From assembly GCF_040096285.1 (NCBI RefSeq), contig NZ_JBBMEY010000001.1:62001-126000 (forward strand): a DNA stretch of 64,000 nt, read 5' to 3'. Below are positions 35,501 through 44,505 of the stretch, piece by piece (position 1 is the first letter of the stretch; each line of letters begins with the position of its first letter). The position numbers and the translations under genes were made by a program. The stretch comes from Ruminococcoides intestinihominis (GTDB lineage: Bacteria; Bacillota; Clostridia; Oscillospirales; Acutalibacteraceae). Below the pieces are notes generated by a model that searched no databases, was not told the DNA's origin, and saw only the letters and a program-made list of their open reading frames with translations.

Positions 35501-36953
35501 TTTCAGGAATTGGCTTTTCAGGATTAACAAAAGTTTCAAATGTATCTACTACAACACCATTTTTAATTTTTACTGCACCGATTTCTGTAATCTTCTCTTT
35601 TTGTGCAGAAAGTCCTGTAGTTTCTATATCGAAACAAACAAATGTACCATCAAGACTTTCATCCTGAGCACCTTTAACTGCTGAAACAAAGTCATCAACA
35701 AAATAGGCTTCGCAGCCATAAATAACTTTGATTTTGTTTTCGTCTTTATTAATTCTTTCAGCTGTATTCATAGCTTCAGGGAATGCCTGTGCTACACCAT
35801 GGTCAGTAATAGCAACTGCTTTGTGTCCCCATTTATATGCACGATTAACAATATCACTTGCAGAAGAAATACCATCCATATCGGACATATTGGTATGCAT
35901 ATGTAGTTCTACACGCTTTTCGTCAGCGTTGTCTTTTACATCAATTTTTTCAGTAAAACCAATAGAACGAGCATTTAGTACAAGTTCACCGGCATATCTA
36001 TCATTTTCAATATCACCATCGGCAATAATTGTTTGGCCTTTCTTAATTTGGTCAAGGACTTTTGTAGAGGCTATATCACCGAAAACTTTTACATTTACAG
36101 AACCTGAATAGTCAGTACATAGAATATTGAAAATATTTTTATCTCCGGAACGAGTAACCTTCTTTTCAACACTAAATACATCACCCCATACTGTGATTTT
36201 ACCTGTATCATAGGCAATATCACTCATTGGTGAAGGTGCTTTCTTGATAGTTCTACCGTAAAGTGGTCTGCACTTTTGTAAGTTAACTTGAGGATAAAGG
36301 AACTTACCCTCTCTAACTTCTACAAAGCCTTCTTTGTTCTGTAGTCTTTCCTCTGCATTTTCTTCAAGGCGTTTTTCTTCAATAGCATAAGTTTGAACTA
36401 CTTGTTGAACTTCTTGTCTTACTGTTGTTTGCTCTACAGTTTTCTGTTCTTCAATATAAGATTCATTTTCAGCATCCATTTCAAGGACACCATCAACATT
36501 TACTTTTATTAGCAAACCAAATCTCTCTTGTACAAGGTTCTGCAACTCATGGTTAAAATTCTTTGCCTTTAGTAATGCACCACCACCATGCTTGATAGTA
36601 ATGTTAAGCAAATTGTTTTCAAAAGTTACTTCACAATCTTTGAATGTACCGTTAAGAGTTGGAATTCTGTTTCTCAACTCATTAAGTAACTCATCAAAAC
36701 AATCAGCAGAAAATAGTGATGAATTAAACTTTGGTGTAATAATTACCTTGCTTAGTGCAAGTTTAGAATTCATCAATTCACTGTTTAGGCTAGAAAGTTC
36801 TGTATCACTAAAAAGCCTATCACAATGAATTATGAAAGACAAAGTTCTTGTACCTTTATTTATTCTTAAATTTTCCACTTGAGAATGTACTAGGCTTTGG
36901 TCTAGTACATTCTCACATATGTAGTCTGAAAAAATTTCTTTAACTGAACTCAT
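32595..36953 (-). CDS. polC: DNA polymerase III alpha subunit, PolC type
   Basis: 1,452 residues, the main leading-strand replicase of Firmicutes. Order: N-terminal domain, a glutamine/glutamate-rich linker near 165-205, an OB fold (about 225-330), a PHP domain (VELHMHTNMSDMDG near 345) interrupted by a DEDDh proofreading exonuclease (CFDIETTGL near 440, and HHRATDDAEI), then the polymerase core (GSRGSVGSSFVAT, PDIDLNFSGEYQ) with a zinc motif CSKCKH...CPECG. The last five residues QMSLF form the beta-clamp-binding motif. It follows ispG by 17 bases. Confidence 0.98.
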   Translation of the reverse strand: MSSVKEIFSDYICENVLDQSLVHSQVENLRINKGTRTLSFIIHCDRLFSDTELSSLNSELMNSKLALSKVIITPKFNSSLFSADCFDELLNELRNRIPTLNGTFKDCEVTFENNLLNITIKHGGGALLKAKNFNHELQNLVQERFGLLIKVNVDGVLEMDAENESYIEEQKTVEQTTVRQEVQQVVQTYAIEEKRLEENAEERLQNKEGFVEVREGKFLYPQVNLQKCRPLYGRTIKKAPSPMSDIAYDTGKITVWGDVFSVEKKVTRSGDKNIFNILCTDYSGSVNVKVFGDIASTKVLDQIKKGQTIIADGDIENDRYAGELVLNARSIGFTEKIDVKDNADEKRVELHMHTNMSDMDGISSASDIVNRAYKWGHKAVAITDHGVAQAFPEAMNTAERINKDENKIKVIYGCEAYFVDDFVSAVKGAQDESLDGTFVCFDIETTGLSAQKEKITEIGAVKIKNGVVVDTFETFVNPEKPIPEKIVELTGINDGMVKDAPLDVEAVKDFLEFVDGAVVVAHNAPFDTSFIRVVCDRMGVEYNLTSIDTVAICRSILPDIKNCKLDTVAKYLRLGNFNHHRATDDAEILSRIFISLCDRLMDDYAVKSTIDINTHLNGADQKKLPAYHQIILVKNQVGLKNLYKLISYAHLKYFYRKPRIPKSELIKHREGLIIGSACEAGQLFRAITSGKPWAELKDIASFYDYLEIQPLGNNEFMIRNGSATREDLIKYNRTVVRLGEELNLPVVATCDVHFLDPHDKDYRKILQASKGFADADQQAPLYFRTTKEMLKEFDYLGEEKAYEIVVKNTNAIADMCDYVRPIPPGNFPPFIEGAEEQLNSITWKRAKEKYGDPLPEIVKARLDKELNSINTYGFSVLYMTAQKLVADSEAHGYLVGSRGSVGSSFVATMSGISEVNPLAPHYVCSKCKHSEFITDGSYGSGFDLPPKDCPECGTPMDRDGHEIPFETFLGFKGDKVPDIDLNFSGEYQSKSHRYTEELFGHDNVFKAGTIATVADKTAIGYVKKYEEEKGRVYSKTEELRLASGCTGIRRTTGQHPGGMVVVPKGKEIYDFCPVQHPANDMKSDNVTTHFDFHSIHDTICKLDELGHDSPTVYHYLEEFTGIPVMEVSMSDPDVYSLFTSPKALGVTPEDIDCQTGTLSLPECGTNFTRQMMIDAKPTCFADLMQIAGLSHGTDVWLGNAQELIKNGTCTISEVIGTRDSIMTYLMHKGLEPGMAFKIMEIVRKGNATKLLTEEHFEAMRSHNVPEWYIDSCMKIKYMFPKAHAAAYMISTLRYGWYKVHKPLAYYAAYFTVRGEDFDGATVMKGRDAVKEKMKIIKQKGNEASAKEQTEFSTLEIINEMLARGIECLPVDIYKSEAKKFIIEDGKIRLPFMSLSGIGEAAAISLAECGKKNKYLSIEEMIIKTKVSRAVIETLKNVGCLNNLPESSQMSLF

Positions 36954-36970
36954 TTATACTTCTCTATTTC

Positions 36971-38014
36971 TTACAATTTATCAATTTCTTCTACTAATCT
37001 ATCAAGTAGTTGGTCTTCCGGTACTTTGCAAATAATTTCACCTTTTTTGAAGATAAGTCCAACCTTATCACCACCGGCAATACCAATATCAGCTTCTCTT
37101 GCTTCTCCCGGACCGTTAACAATACAACCCATAATTGCAACTTTAATATTCTTCTTACAATCCTTAAGTCTTTCTTGTGCTTCATTTGCCAAAGCTATTA
37201 AGTCAATCTTTGTTCTGCCACAAGTAGGACAAGATACAAACTGGATGCCACCATCATACATATCAAGTGACTTTAGAATATCTTTAGCTGCATAAATTTC
37301 CTTTACAGGGTCAGCAGTAAGACTAACACGAATTGTGTCACCTATGCCTTGTACTAATAAAGCACCAATACCGGCAGCAGACTTAATAATACCCATTCTT
37401 TCAGTACCGGCCTCTGTTACACCTAGGTGAAGTGGATAATCACATTGCTGAGATGCAAGTTCATATGCTTCAACCATATTCTTAACTGAAGAACTTTTCA
37501 TTGAAAGGACAATATCATTAAAGTCGAATTTTTCTAAAAGTGAGGCATGATATAGTGCTGAGTCACAAAGTGCTTGTGGTGTAGGACTTCCGTACTTTGC
37601 AAGAATTGACTTTTCAAGTGAACCTGAATTTACACCGATTCTAATAGGGATACCGTTATTTGCACAAGCATCAGCAACTGCCTTAACATTGCTATCATCA
37701 CCGATATTACCCGGATTAATACGGATTTTGTCAACACCTGCTGCAACTGACTCAAGAGCAAGTTTGTAATTAAAATGAATATCAGCAACAACAGGGATTG
37801 AAATATTCTCCTTTAGTGCTGAAATAAGTTTAACTGCTTCCATATCAGGTACGGCAGCTCTAACAATATCACAACCTACTTTTTCAAGAGCTTTTGCTTG
37901 TTTTACACTATCTTCAACATTATGTGCCGGTATATTTAGCATAGATTGAATTGCAATCTTCTCTCCACCGCCAATAACAACATTACCGGCTTTTACTTTT
38001 CTTTTACTTGCCAT
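36971..38014 (-). CDS. ispG: HMBPP synthase (4Fe-4S), MEP pathway
   Basis: 347 residues. Converts MEcPP to HMBPP in isoprenoid synthesis. The N-terminal TIM barrel has IQSMLNIPAHN, VADIHFNYKLAL, KIRINPGNIG and HLGVTEAG; the C-terminal domain binds the 4Fe-4S cluster through CPTCGR and MGCIVNGPGEA. Normal length. It lies beside rseP and dxr, a frequent cluster in Clostridia. Confidence 0.97.
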   Translation of the reverse strand: MASKRKVKAGNVVIGGGEKIAIQSMLNIPAHNVEDSVKQAKALEKVGCDIVRAAVPDMEAVKLISALKENISIPVVADIHFNYKLALESVAAGVDKIRINPGNIGDDSNVKAVADACANNGIPIRIGVNSGSLEKSILAKYGSPTPQALCDSALYHASLLEKFDFNDIVLSMKSSSVKNMVEAYELASQQCDYPLHLGVTEAGTERMGIIKSAAGIGALLVQGIGDTIRVSLTADPVKEIYAAKDILKSLDMYDGGIQFVSCPTCGRTKIDLIALANEAQERLKDCKKNIKVAIMGCIVNGPGEAREADIGIAGGDKVGLIFKKGEIICKVPEDQLLDRLVEEIDKL

Positions 38015-38018
38015 AAAA

Positions 38019-39389
38019 TCACCAAATTAATTTAAAAATATCATTAGCAGTAATTAAAATCATTAATAATATTAGTAGTCCCATACCAATTCCGTTAACA
38101 ATTGCTTCAACTTTTCTTGGTACAGATTTACCTCTAATTGCTTCAATTATCAAGAAAACAAATCTACCACCATCAAGGGCTGGGAATGGCAACATATTAA
38201 ATAAACCTAAGTTTACTGTAATAATCATCATAACATAGATTATACTATTTACAGCACTCATAAATCCTGATGATAGGCTTTCTGATGCAACAGTAGTAAC
38301 TGCTGAGGCAATACCGATAGGACCTGACATATCCTTTAGTCCAAACTTACCGGTTAACAATCCACCTAAACTTGCATATATCATCTTACAAGTTGAGATA
38401 GTTTGTTTAAATGTTTGAGAAATGACTGAACCAAAAGTCTTTTCAATAGGCTTTACATAAAAGTCAATTGAAACCTGTGGGTCACTGTTATCTTTAGTTG
38501 TATAAGTAAAGAACTGTACATTCTTTAGTAGCTTTTCTTCACCGTTTCTCTCAACTAAAATATCAGCAGTGTAACGCTTACGGGTTTCTTTCTCTACAAT
38601 TTTTTCAACCTTATAATCCTTGATACCACAAGCATCATTTATTTTCTTGTAATAATTTTCGTAAATAGAATAGGCATCTTCTTTACTTTTTGCCTTTACT
38701 ATTTCGTTAGTTGACTTAGAAAGTAGCTCATTAACTTTACTTACTTGTTCATCACTAAGTTTATTGTTTTTATCTTGAACCAAACTAACTGCCATATTAT
38801 AAAGATTGTTGCCACAGTCCTCTTTGTAAATCTCTAATGTTGAACCGTCAACAGTTTTAAGTTCAGCAGTAGAAATTGGGTAGTTAAAATCCATACTAGT
38901 GGATATTCCGTATCCGTTAATTTCCTTAATCACATCTCCTGACCGCAAACCTGTGCAAGAAGAAAATGATGTTGCAGGAAATGACTGTACTTCAGTTGAA
39001 GAATACGCATCCTGTTGTACCACTACAACAAACATCAACACAAAACCAAGAATAATATTCATAACTGCACCGGCAATTACAACTATCATTCTTTTCCAGA
39101 CCTTTGCATTATTGAATGCTCTAGGTTCAGGTGACTCTTCATCTTCGCCTTCCATAGCACAAAAACCACCAATAGGAAAAATTCTCAGTGAATATTTAGT
39201 TTCACCTTTTCCAAAAGAAAAAATCTTTGGACCCATACCAAGTGAAAATTCGTTAACCTTAATTCCACTTTTCTTAGCAGTAATAAAGTGGCCGAATTCA
39301 TGAATAAAAATAATTAATTCAAATAGTAATACACCAATAAGAATTAATGCAATAGTTGTTAAAACAGAAGTAATTTTAATCTCCTCCAA
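38019..39389 (-). CDS. rseP: Site-2 intramembrane metalloprotease RseP/RasP
   Basis: 456 residues with about four membrane segments. The zinc site is IFIHEFGHF near residue 30 and NMLPFPALDGGR near 400. A PDZ region follows the first helices, but it holds a long charged insertion at roughly 190-300 (DKNNKLSDEQVSKVNELL and on), making the protein longer than many homologues. It cleaves membrane-embedded anti-sigma factors and signal-peptide remnants. It starts one base after dxr ends in the dxr-rseP-ispG block. Confidence 0.93.
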   Translation of the reverse strand: MEEIKITSVLTTIALILIGVLLFELIIFIHEFGHFITAKKSGIKVNEFSLGMGPKIFSFGKGETKYSLRIFPIGGFCAMEGEDEESPEPRAFNNAKVWKRMIVVIAGAVMNIILGFVLMFVVVVQQDAYSSTEVQSFPATSFSSCTGLRSGDVIKEINGYGISTSMDFNYPISTAELKTVDGSTLEIYKEDCGNNLYNMAVSLVQDKNNKLSDEQVSKVNELLSKSTNEIVKAKSKEDAYSIYENYYKKINDACGIKDYKVEKIVEKETRKRYTADILVERNGEEKLLKNVQFFTYTTKDNSDPQVSIDFYVKPIEKTFGSVISQTFKQTISTCKMIYASLGGLLTGKFGLKDMSGPIGIASAVTTVASESLSSGFMSAVNSIIYVMMIITVNLGLFNMLPFPALDGGRFVFLIIEAIRGKSVPRKVEAIVNGIGMGLLILLMILITANDIFKLIW

Positions 39390-40538
39390 TTACTTGACAG
39401 AATCTAATACATACTGTCGTGCAGATTTATCCGCATTTAATACATCTTCTACTCTCTTTATCTCCTGTACTTCCACATTATTTAATGCATCATACACAAG
39501 GTCACCAATTTCTAAGAATTTAATTTTGCCATCTCTAAACATCTTGTTGGCAACCTCATTTGCACCATTAGCAATAGCCGGTGCAGTTTTTCCAATTTCA
39601 ATAGCCTTTTTACAAGCTCTTAAACACTTAAATGTATCATAATCCGGCTTGTAGAAAGACAAATTGGAAATCTCAGTTAAATCAAGTTCTTTAACAGGAC
39701 TTTCATATCTGTTTGGATATGTAATAGCATACTGAATAGGAATTCTCATATCAGGTAATCCCAACTGTGCTATAACAGAATTATCCACAAATTCAATCAT
39801 ACTATGAATAATTGACTCTCTATGAACTACAACATCAATCTTATCTTGTGGCATATCAAATAGCCAACTTGCCTCAATAATTTCAAGACCTTTGTTCATC
39901 ATTGATGCTGAGTCAATTGTAATCTTTGCACCCATAGACCAGTTAGGATGATTAAGTGCATCCTTAACTGTAACATCCTTTAGGTCATCAATTTTCTTTC
40001 CAAAGAACGGACCACCTGATGCAGTAAGAATTAACTTTTTAAGTTCTTTCTTTTGGTTCATACTTTGTAAACATTGGAAGATAGCTGAATGTTCACTATC
40101 TACAGGGTACATATTTACATTATTCTTCTTTAATGCATCCATTACAAGGCTACCACCTGCAACTAAAGTTTCTTTATTTGCTAAAGCAATATCCTTATGT
40201 GCATTAATTGCAGCTAAAGTCGGTGTTAAACCAACCATACCAACAACAGAATTTAGAATCATATCTGCTGAAGAAATTGTAGCTGCTTCAATAAGTCCAT
40301 CAATACCCGAAAGGACTTTTGTATCAGTATCGGCAATTTTTGTTTTAAATTCTTTTGCCTTATCTTCGCAAAAAACAACAGCAAGAGAGGGTTTAAACTC
40401 TCTCACCTGTTGTTCTAAAATATCAATATTACTATATGCAGTTATAGCTGATATATTTAAGTTTAGTTTGCGAGATACATCAAGAGCCTGAGTTCCGATT
40501 GAACCTGTTGAACCCAAAATTGATATATTCTTAACCAT
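39390..40538 (-). CDS. dxr: 1-deoxy-D-xylulose 5-phosphate reductoisomerase
   Basis: 382 residues. Makes MEP from DXP with NADPH. Motifs: NISILGSTGSIGTQALDV (cofactor loop), LANKETLVAGG, PVDSEHSAIFQCLQ (metal ligands), LTASGGPF and HPNWSMGAKITIDSASMMNKGLE. Full length. One of two MEP-pathway genes in this operon, with ispG. Confidence 0.97.
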   Translation of the reverse strand: MVKNISILGSTGSIGTQALDVSRKLNLNISAITAYSNIDILEQQVREFKPSLAVVFCEDKAKEFKTKIADTDTKVLSGIDGLIEAATISSADMILNSVVGMVGLTPTLAAINAHKDIALANKETLVAGGSLVMDALKKNNVNMYPVDSEHSAIFQCLQSMNQKKELKKLILTASGGPFFGKKIDDLKDVTVKDALNHPNWSMGAKITIDSASMMNKGLEIIEASWLFDMPQDKIDVVVHRESIIHSMIEFVDNSVIAQLGLPDMRIPIQYAITYPNRYESPVKELDLTEISNLSFYKPDYDTFKCLRACKKAIEIGKTAPAIANGANEVANKMFRDGKIKFLEIGDLVYDALNNVEVQEIKRVEDVLNADKSARQYVLDSVK

Positions 40539-40547
40539 TTTAACCTC

Positions 40548-41366
40548 TTACATAATAATCACAGTAAATAGTGTTACTACATAAACAAATGGTGCAGTAA
40601 CAATAACACTATCAAATCTATCCAGCATACCACCATGTCCCGGCATAATGCTACCATAGTCCTTAATGCCAAGAGTTCTCTTAATAATAGAGAATGAAAG
40701 GTCACCTAGCATAGATAGTGGTGTATTTACAAGTCCGATAATAATTAATGCCCAATAATTAATGTAATCATAACCGAAAATAAAGTTAAAAATTAGACCG
40801 ATAATAACGGCACTAAGAATACCTGTCAGAACACCACCGGCTGCACCTTCAATAGTCTTTTTAGGACTAATTTCAGGACAAAGTTTATGCTTACCATATT
40901 TAACACCGACAAAATAAGCACCGGCATCAGCAATCCAAGGTACACCCATAATAAGTACTGCATAGAAAGCAGTATAAATATCAAACAATGTTGTTAAGTA
41001 AGTCGTTGCACCCATACCTGTTGTGATAAGTACAGTAGTAAAGAATGCATAGGCAATATTCCCTAGTCTGACTTCATGATGGAAGAACACCATCATACAA
41101 AGCATTGCAATTAGGTAAATAAAGAATGGCAAGAAATTAAATCTTGTAAATGATACCATTGGCATTGCAAAACCAAAGGCAATACTTAACAAACTGATTC
41201 TGTATTCTTTTAATAGTTTCTTGGCTGTTAACACTTCTGACACCATAAGTGCAGTAAGAAGTGAAAGAATAATTGTAGTAAATAGTGGTGAAACAAACTG
41301 ACTTAATAGCAATACAACTATTACTATTGAAATACCAACACCAGCAGTAATAAGCCTTGTTTTCAT
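40548..41366 (-). CDS. cdsA: Phosphatidate cytidylyltransferase
   Basis: 272 residues, about eight membrane segments. Makes CDP-diacylglycerol for phospholipid synthesis. The C-terminal signature is KDYGSIMPGHGGMLDRFDS (S-x(2)-KR-x(4)-KD...GHGG...DR-x-D), preceded by ISPKKTIEGAAGG. It lies between uppS and dxr as in most Firmicutes. Confidence 0.96.
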   Translation of the reverse strand: MKTRLITAGVGISIVIVVLLLSQFVSPLFTTIILSLLTALMVSEVLTAKKLLKEYRISLLSIAFGFAMPMVSFTRFNFLPFFIYLIAMLCMMVFFHHEVRLGNIAYAFFTTVLITTGMGATTYLTTLFDIYTAFYAVLIMGVPWIADAGAYFVGVKYGKHKLCPEISPKKTIEGAAGGVLTGILSAVIIGLIFNFIFGYDYINYWALIIIGLVNTPLSMLGDLSFSIIKRTLGIKDYGSIMPGHGGMLDRFDSVIVTAPFVYVVTLFTVIIM

Positions 41367-41375
41367 ATTATCCTC

Positions 41376-42116
41376 CTAAACCCCACCAAATCGACGGTTT
41401 CTCTTGGCATATTCAATTAAGGCGTAATTCATATCATCAAAGTTAAAATCAGGCCACAACTTATCCATAATTACATATTCGGAATATGCAGATTGCCACA
41501 ATAGGAAGTTGGAAGTTCTATATTCTCCGGATGGTCTAATGATTAAATCAGGATCAGGCTGACCGGCAGTATAGATATTATTTGAAATAGTATCTTCTGT
41601 TATGTCATCAACAGAAAGTTCACCATTCTTAACCTTTTCTGCTATAGACTTTGCAGCCATAACCAGTTCATCACGACCACCGTAGTTCATAGCTAGGTTA
41701 AGAACCATACCATCTCTGTCTTTACTACCTTCTTCAGCATCAATCATTAGCTTTTGTAAATCCTCAGAAAAGCCATTAATATCACCAATGAACTTTAGCT
41801 TAATAACATCATCTTGGAAATCTCTCAATGCTTCTTCAAGGTACTGTTTAAACAGTTTCATCAAAGCATCAACTTCATCTTGAGGTCTTTTCCAATTCTC
41901 TGTTGAAAAGGCATACATAGTAAGGTACTTAATGCCAATATCACTACAATAACGAATTATCTTTCTAAAGTTCTTTGCACCGGCAGAATGTCCGGCACTA
42001 CGAGGTAAGCCTCTTTTCTTTGCCCATCTGCCGTTTCCATCCATAATAATTCCAACATGTTCAGGTAGAATAATGTTGTCTATTGAATATTCTTGTTTTT
42101 TTCTAAATAAAGCCAT
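41376..42116 (-). CDS. uppS: Undecaprenyl diphosphate synthase
   Basis: 246 residues from the ATG at 42,116; an earlier in-frame start would extend into frr. Cis-prenyltransferase that makes the C55 carrier lipid precursor. Motifs: HVGIIMDGNGRWAKKRGLPR (catalytic Asp and phosphate loop), YLTMYAFSTENWKRP, LNLAMNYGGRDEL and DLIIRPSGEYRTSNFLLWQ. It starts one base after frr stops, with no strong ribosome binding site, so it is likely coupled. Confidence 0.96.
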   Translation of the reverse strand: MALFRKKQEYSIDNIILPEHVGIIMDGNGRWAKKRGLPRSAGHSAGAKNFRKIIRYCSDIGIKYLTMYAFSTENWKRPQDEVDALMKLFKQYLEEALRDFQDDVIKLKFIGDINGFSEDLQKLMIDAEEGSKDRDGMVLNLAMNYGGRDELVMAAKSIAEKVKNGELSVDDITEDTISNNIYTAGQPDPDLIIRPSGEYRTSNFLLWQSAYSEYVIMDKLWPDFNFDDMNYALIEYAKRNRRFGGV

Positions 42117-42117
42117 A

Positions 42118-42672
42118 TTAGATTGCCATAATTTCCTTTTGCTTTTTCTCAGAAATAGCATCTATTTCTTTAGTGAATTTATCAGTAATATCCTGAACTT
42201 TCTTTTCACCATTTTTCTGGTCATCTTCTGTAATGTCACCGGACTTCTTAAGAGCCTTAATCTTATCAATAGCTTCTCTTCTTGCATTACGAACCTGTAC
42301 CTTAGATTCTTCAGCCATTTCCCTGATTTCCTTAACAATTTCTTTTCTTCTGTCCTCTGTTAGAGGTGGGAAGTTAAGTCTTAGAACCTTACCGTCATTC
42401 TGAGGGTTAATACCAACATCAGACATCTGAATTGCTCTTTCTAGATCCTTTAGCAAAGAAGTATCCCAAGGCTGAACAACAAGTGTTCTAGCTTCTGCAA
42501 TTGAAACTGCAGCAACCTGATTTACAGGTGTTGGTGTGCCATAGTAATCAACTGTTACCTTATCAAGAACTGCAGGGTTTGCTCTACCTGCACGAATACC
42601 ACTGTATTCTTCTTCCAGGTGGTTAACTCTTCTCTGCATTTTATCCTTTGTACCATTAATAACTGTTTGCAT
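42118..42672 (-). CDS. frr: Ribosome recycling factor
   Basis: 184 residues, normal length. Splits post-termination ribosomes with EF-G. Blocks: GIRAGRANPAVLDKV, YYGTPTPVNQVA, QPWDTSLLKDLERAI and RLNFPPLTEDRRKEI. It lies between pyrH and uppS in the standard order. Confidence 0.97.
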   Translation of the reverse strand: MQTVINGTKDKMQRRVNHLEEEYSGIRAGRANPAVLDKVTVDYYGTPTPVNQVAAVSIAEARTLVVQPWDTSLLKDLERAIQMSDVGINPQNDGKVLRLNFPPLTEDRRKEIVKEIREMAEESKVQVRNARREAIDKIKALKKSGDITEDDQKNGEKKVQDITDKFTKEIDAISEKKQKEIMAI

Positions 42673-42688
42673 TTATATATCCTCCAAA

Positions 42689-43396
42689 TTACTTTTCACA
42701 AATTGTACCAATATTTTCACCACATACTGCTCTGAAAATATTGTCAGGTTCGTTGACACTAAATACTAATATAGGCATATCGTTATCCTTACATAGTGAA
42801 GCAGCTGTGCTATCCATAACAGCTAGGTTATTAGCAAGAACTTCATCATATGTAACCTTATCATACTTCTTAGCATTAGGATTTTTCTTAGGGTCGCTAT
42901 CATAAACACCATCAACCATAGTAGCTTTCATAATAATGTCAGCATCAATTTCTACTGCACGAAGAGCAGCAGCAGTATCTGTACTAAAGAATGGGTTACC
43001 TGTACCACAACCAAAGATTACAACTCTACCCTTTTCAAGGTGACGAACTGCACGGTTACGAATGTATGGTTCAGCAACCTGTGGCATTGAAATTGCAGTC
43101 ATAACTCTAACATCAACACCTTCTTGTTCAAGTGTGTCCCCAACACCTAAAGCATTGATAGTTGTAGCTAACATACCCATATGGTCTGCTCTTGTTCTAT
43201 CCATCTTGCCTGAACTTCTGCCACGCCAGAAGTTACCACCACCAACAACAATAGCTACCTGTACACCGGCATCTACACACTTCTTGATTGACTTACAAAA
43301 AGTTTCAACTATGTCAAAGTTAATACCTTTCTTTTCATCACCGGCTAGAGATTCACCGGATAATTTAAGAAGAACTCGATTATATTTCTTTTCCAT
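42689..43396 (-). CDS. pyrH: UMP kinase
   Basis: 235 residues from the ATG at 43,396, which follows AGGAG; the ATG at 43,417 lies upstream of that site. Phosphorylates UMP to UDP. Blocks: RVLLKLSGESLAG, VAIVVGGGNFWRG, DHMGMLATTINAL and GNPFFSTDTAAALRA. First gene of the long pyrH-to-polC operon. Confidence 0.97.
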   Translation of the reverse strand: MEKKYNRVLLKLSGESLAGDEKKGINFDIVETFCKSIKKCVDAGVQVAIVVGGGNFWRGRSSGKMDRTRADHMGMLATTINALGVGDTLEQEGVDVRVMTAISMPQVAEPYIRNRAVRHLEKGRVVIFGCGTGNPFFSTDTAAALRAVEIDADIIMKATMVDGVYDSDPKKNPNAKKYDKVTYDEVLANNLAVMDSTAASLCKDNDMPILVFSVNEPDNIFRAVCGENIGTICEK

Positions 43397-43440
43397 GGAA
43401 ATTACACTCCTATCCATAATATATATTTTTAGACACTATA

Positions 43441-43469
43441 ATTGTACACTAAACCAAGGAAATTGTAAA
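43441..43469 (-). promoter_or_regulatory. Sigma-A promoter of the pyrH-frr-...-polC operon
   Basis: TTTACA at 43,464-43,469, 17 bases and TACAAT at 43,441-43,446 on the minus strand, downstream of the tsf terminator. Confidence 0.75.
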
Positions 43470-43504
43470 GTTAATTATTAATGATTTTTAACAAAAATTA
43501 TAAA

Positions 43505-43535
43505 CAAAAAAGGCTACCTCGTATGAGATAGCCTT
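43505..43535 (-). terminator. Terminator of rpsB-tsf
   Basis: AAGGCTATCTC, a four-base loop and GAGGTAGCCTT form an 11-pair stem (one wobble) followed by TTTTTT on the minus strand. Confidence 0.93.
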
Positions 43536-43555
43536 AAATATAAGCAAAAATTAAA

Positions 43556-44467
43556 TTACTTAGTCATTGCTGCAACTTCAGCTGCAAAGTCGTCTTCACG
43601 CTTTTCAATGCCTTCGCCCTTTTCAAAACGAACGAATTCAGTAATTTCGATAGAACCACCAAGTTCTTTAGCTGTGTTGTTTGTGTACTGCTGAACAGAA
43701 ATCTTGTTTTCCTTAACGAAAGCCTGGTCTAGTAGGCAGTTTTCCTTATAGAACTTGCCAATCTTACCCATAACAATCTTATCAGCAATTGCTTCAGGCT
43801 TACCTGAGTTAACAACTTCAGCCTTCATAATTTCTTTTTCATGTTCTAGAACTTCTGCAGGAACATCTGATTCCTTTAGATATGGTGTGTTAAGAGCAGC
43901 AATCTGCATTGCAACATCCTTACCATATGTTACGAATTCAGGCTTGTCAGCTAGGTCAGTCTTGAAGTTTACAAGAACACCGATAACGCCACCGGCATGA
44001 ACATAAGCTACACAAGCACCTTCCATTAGCTTGAAACGACGAATCTGAATGTTTTCGCCGATAACAAGAACCTTTTCCTGAAGTAGTTCAGCAACTGTCT
44101 TGTCTGTACCTGATGCGTTGCAAGCTAGTAAAGCTTCAACATCAGCAGGATTATTATCAATAACTGTCTGAGCACAAGTATTTACAAATGCCTGGAAATC
44201 AGCATTCTTTGCAACGAAGTCAGTTTCAGCATTAACTTCGATTACAACACCCTTCTTGTGATCTTCTGTAGTCATAGCAAAAGCCATACCTTCAGCAGCA
44301 ACTCTGCTTGCCTTCTTAGCCTGCTTTGCAAGACCCTGTTCTCTTAAAAAGTCAACAGCTTTTTCCATATCGCCGTCTGCTTCAACTAATGCCTTTTTAC
44401 AGTCCATCATACCGCAGCCAGTCTGTTCTCTTAAAGCCTTAACATCTTTTGCTGTAAATGATGCCAT
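43556..44467 (-). CDS. tsf: Elongation factor Ts
   Basis: 303 residues. Nucleotide exchange factor for EF-Tu. The N-terminal UBA-like domain shows VKALREQTGCGMMDCKKAL, followed by AVDFLREQGLAKQAKKASRVAAEG and EVNAETDFVAKN. Length is normal for Firmicutes. Paired with rpsB upstream. Confidence 0.98.
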   Translation of the reverse strand: MASFTAKDVKALREQTGCGMMDCKKALVEADGDMEKAVDFLREQGLAKQAKKASRVAAEGMAFAMTTEDHKKGVVIEVNAETDFVAKNADFQAFVNTCAQTVIDNNPADVEALLACNASGTDKTVAELLQEKVLVIGENIQIRRFKLMEGACVAYVHAGGVIGVLVNFKTDLADKPEFVTYGKDVAMQIAALNTPYLKESDVPAEVLEHEKEIMKAEVVNSGKPEAIADKIVMGKIGKFYKENCLLDQAFVKENKISVQQYTNNTAKELGGSIEITEFVRFEKGEGIEKREDDFAAEVAAMTK

Positions 44468-44505
44468 TTATATCATCCTTTCGTGGTAATTATATAGAAT
44501 ATTAA

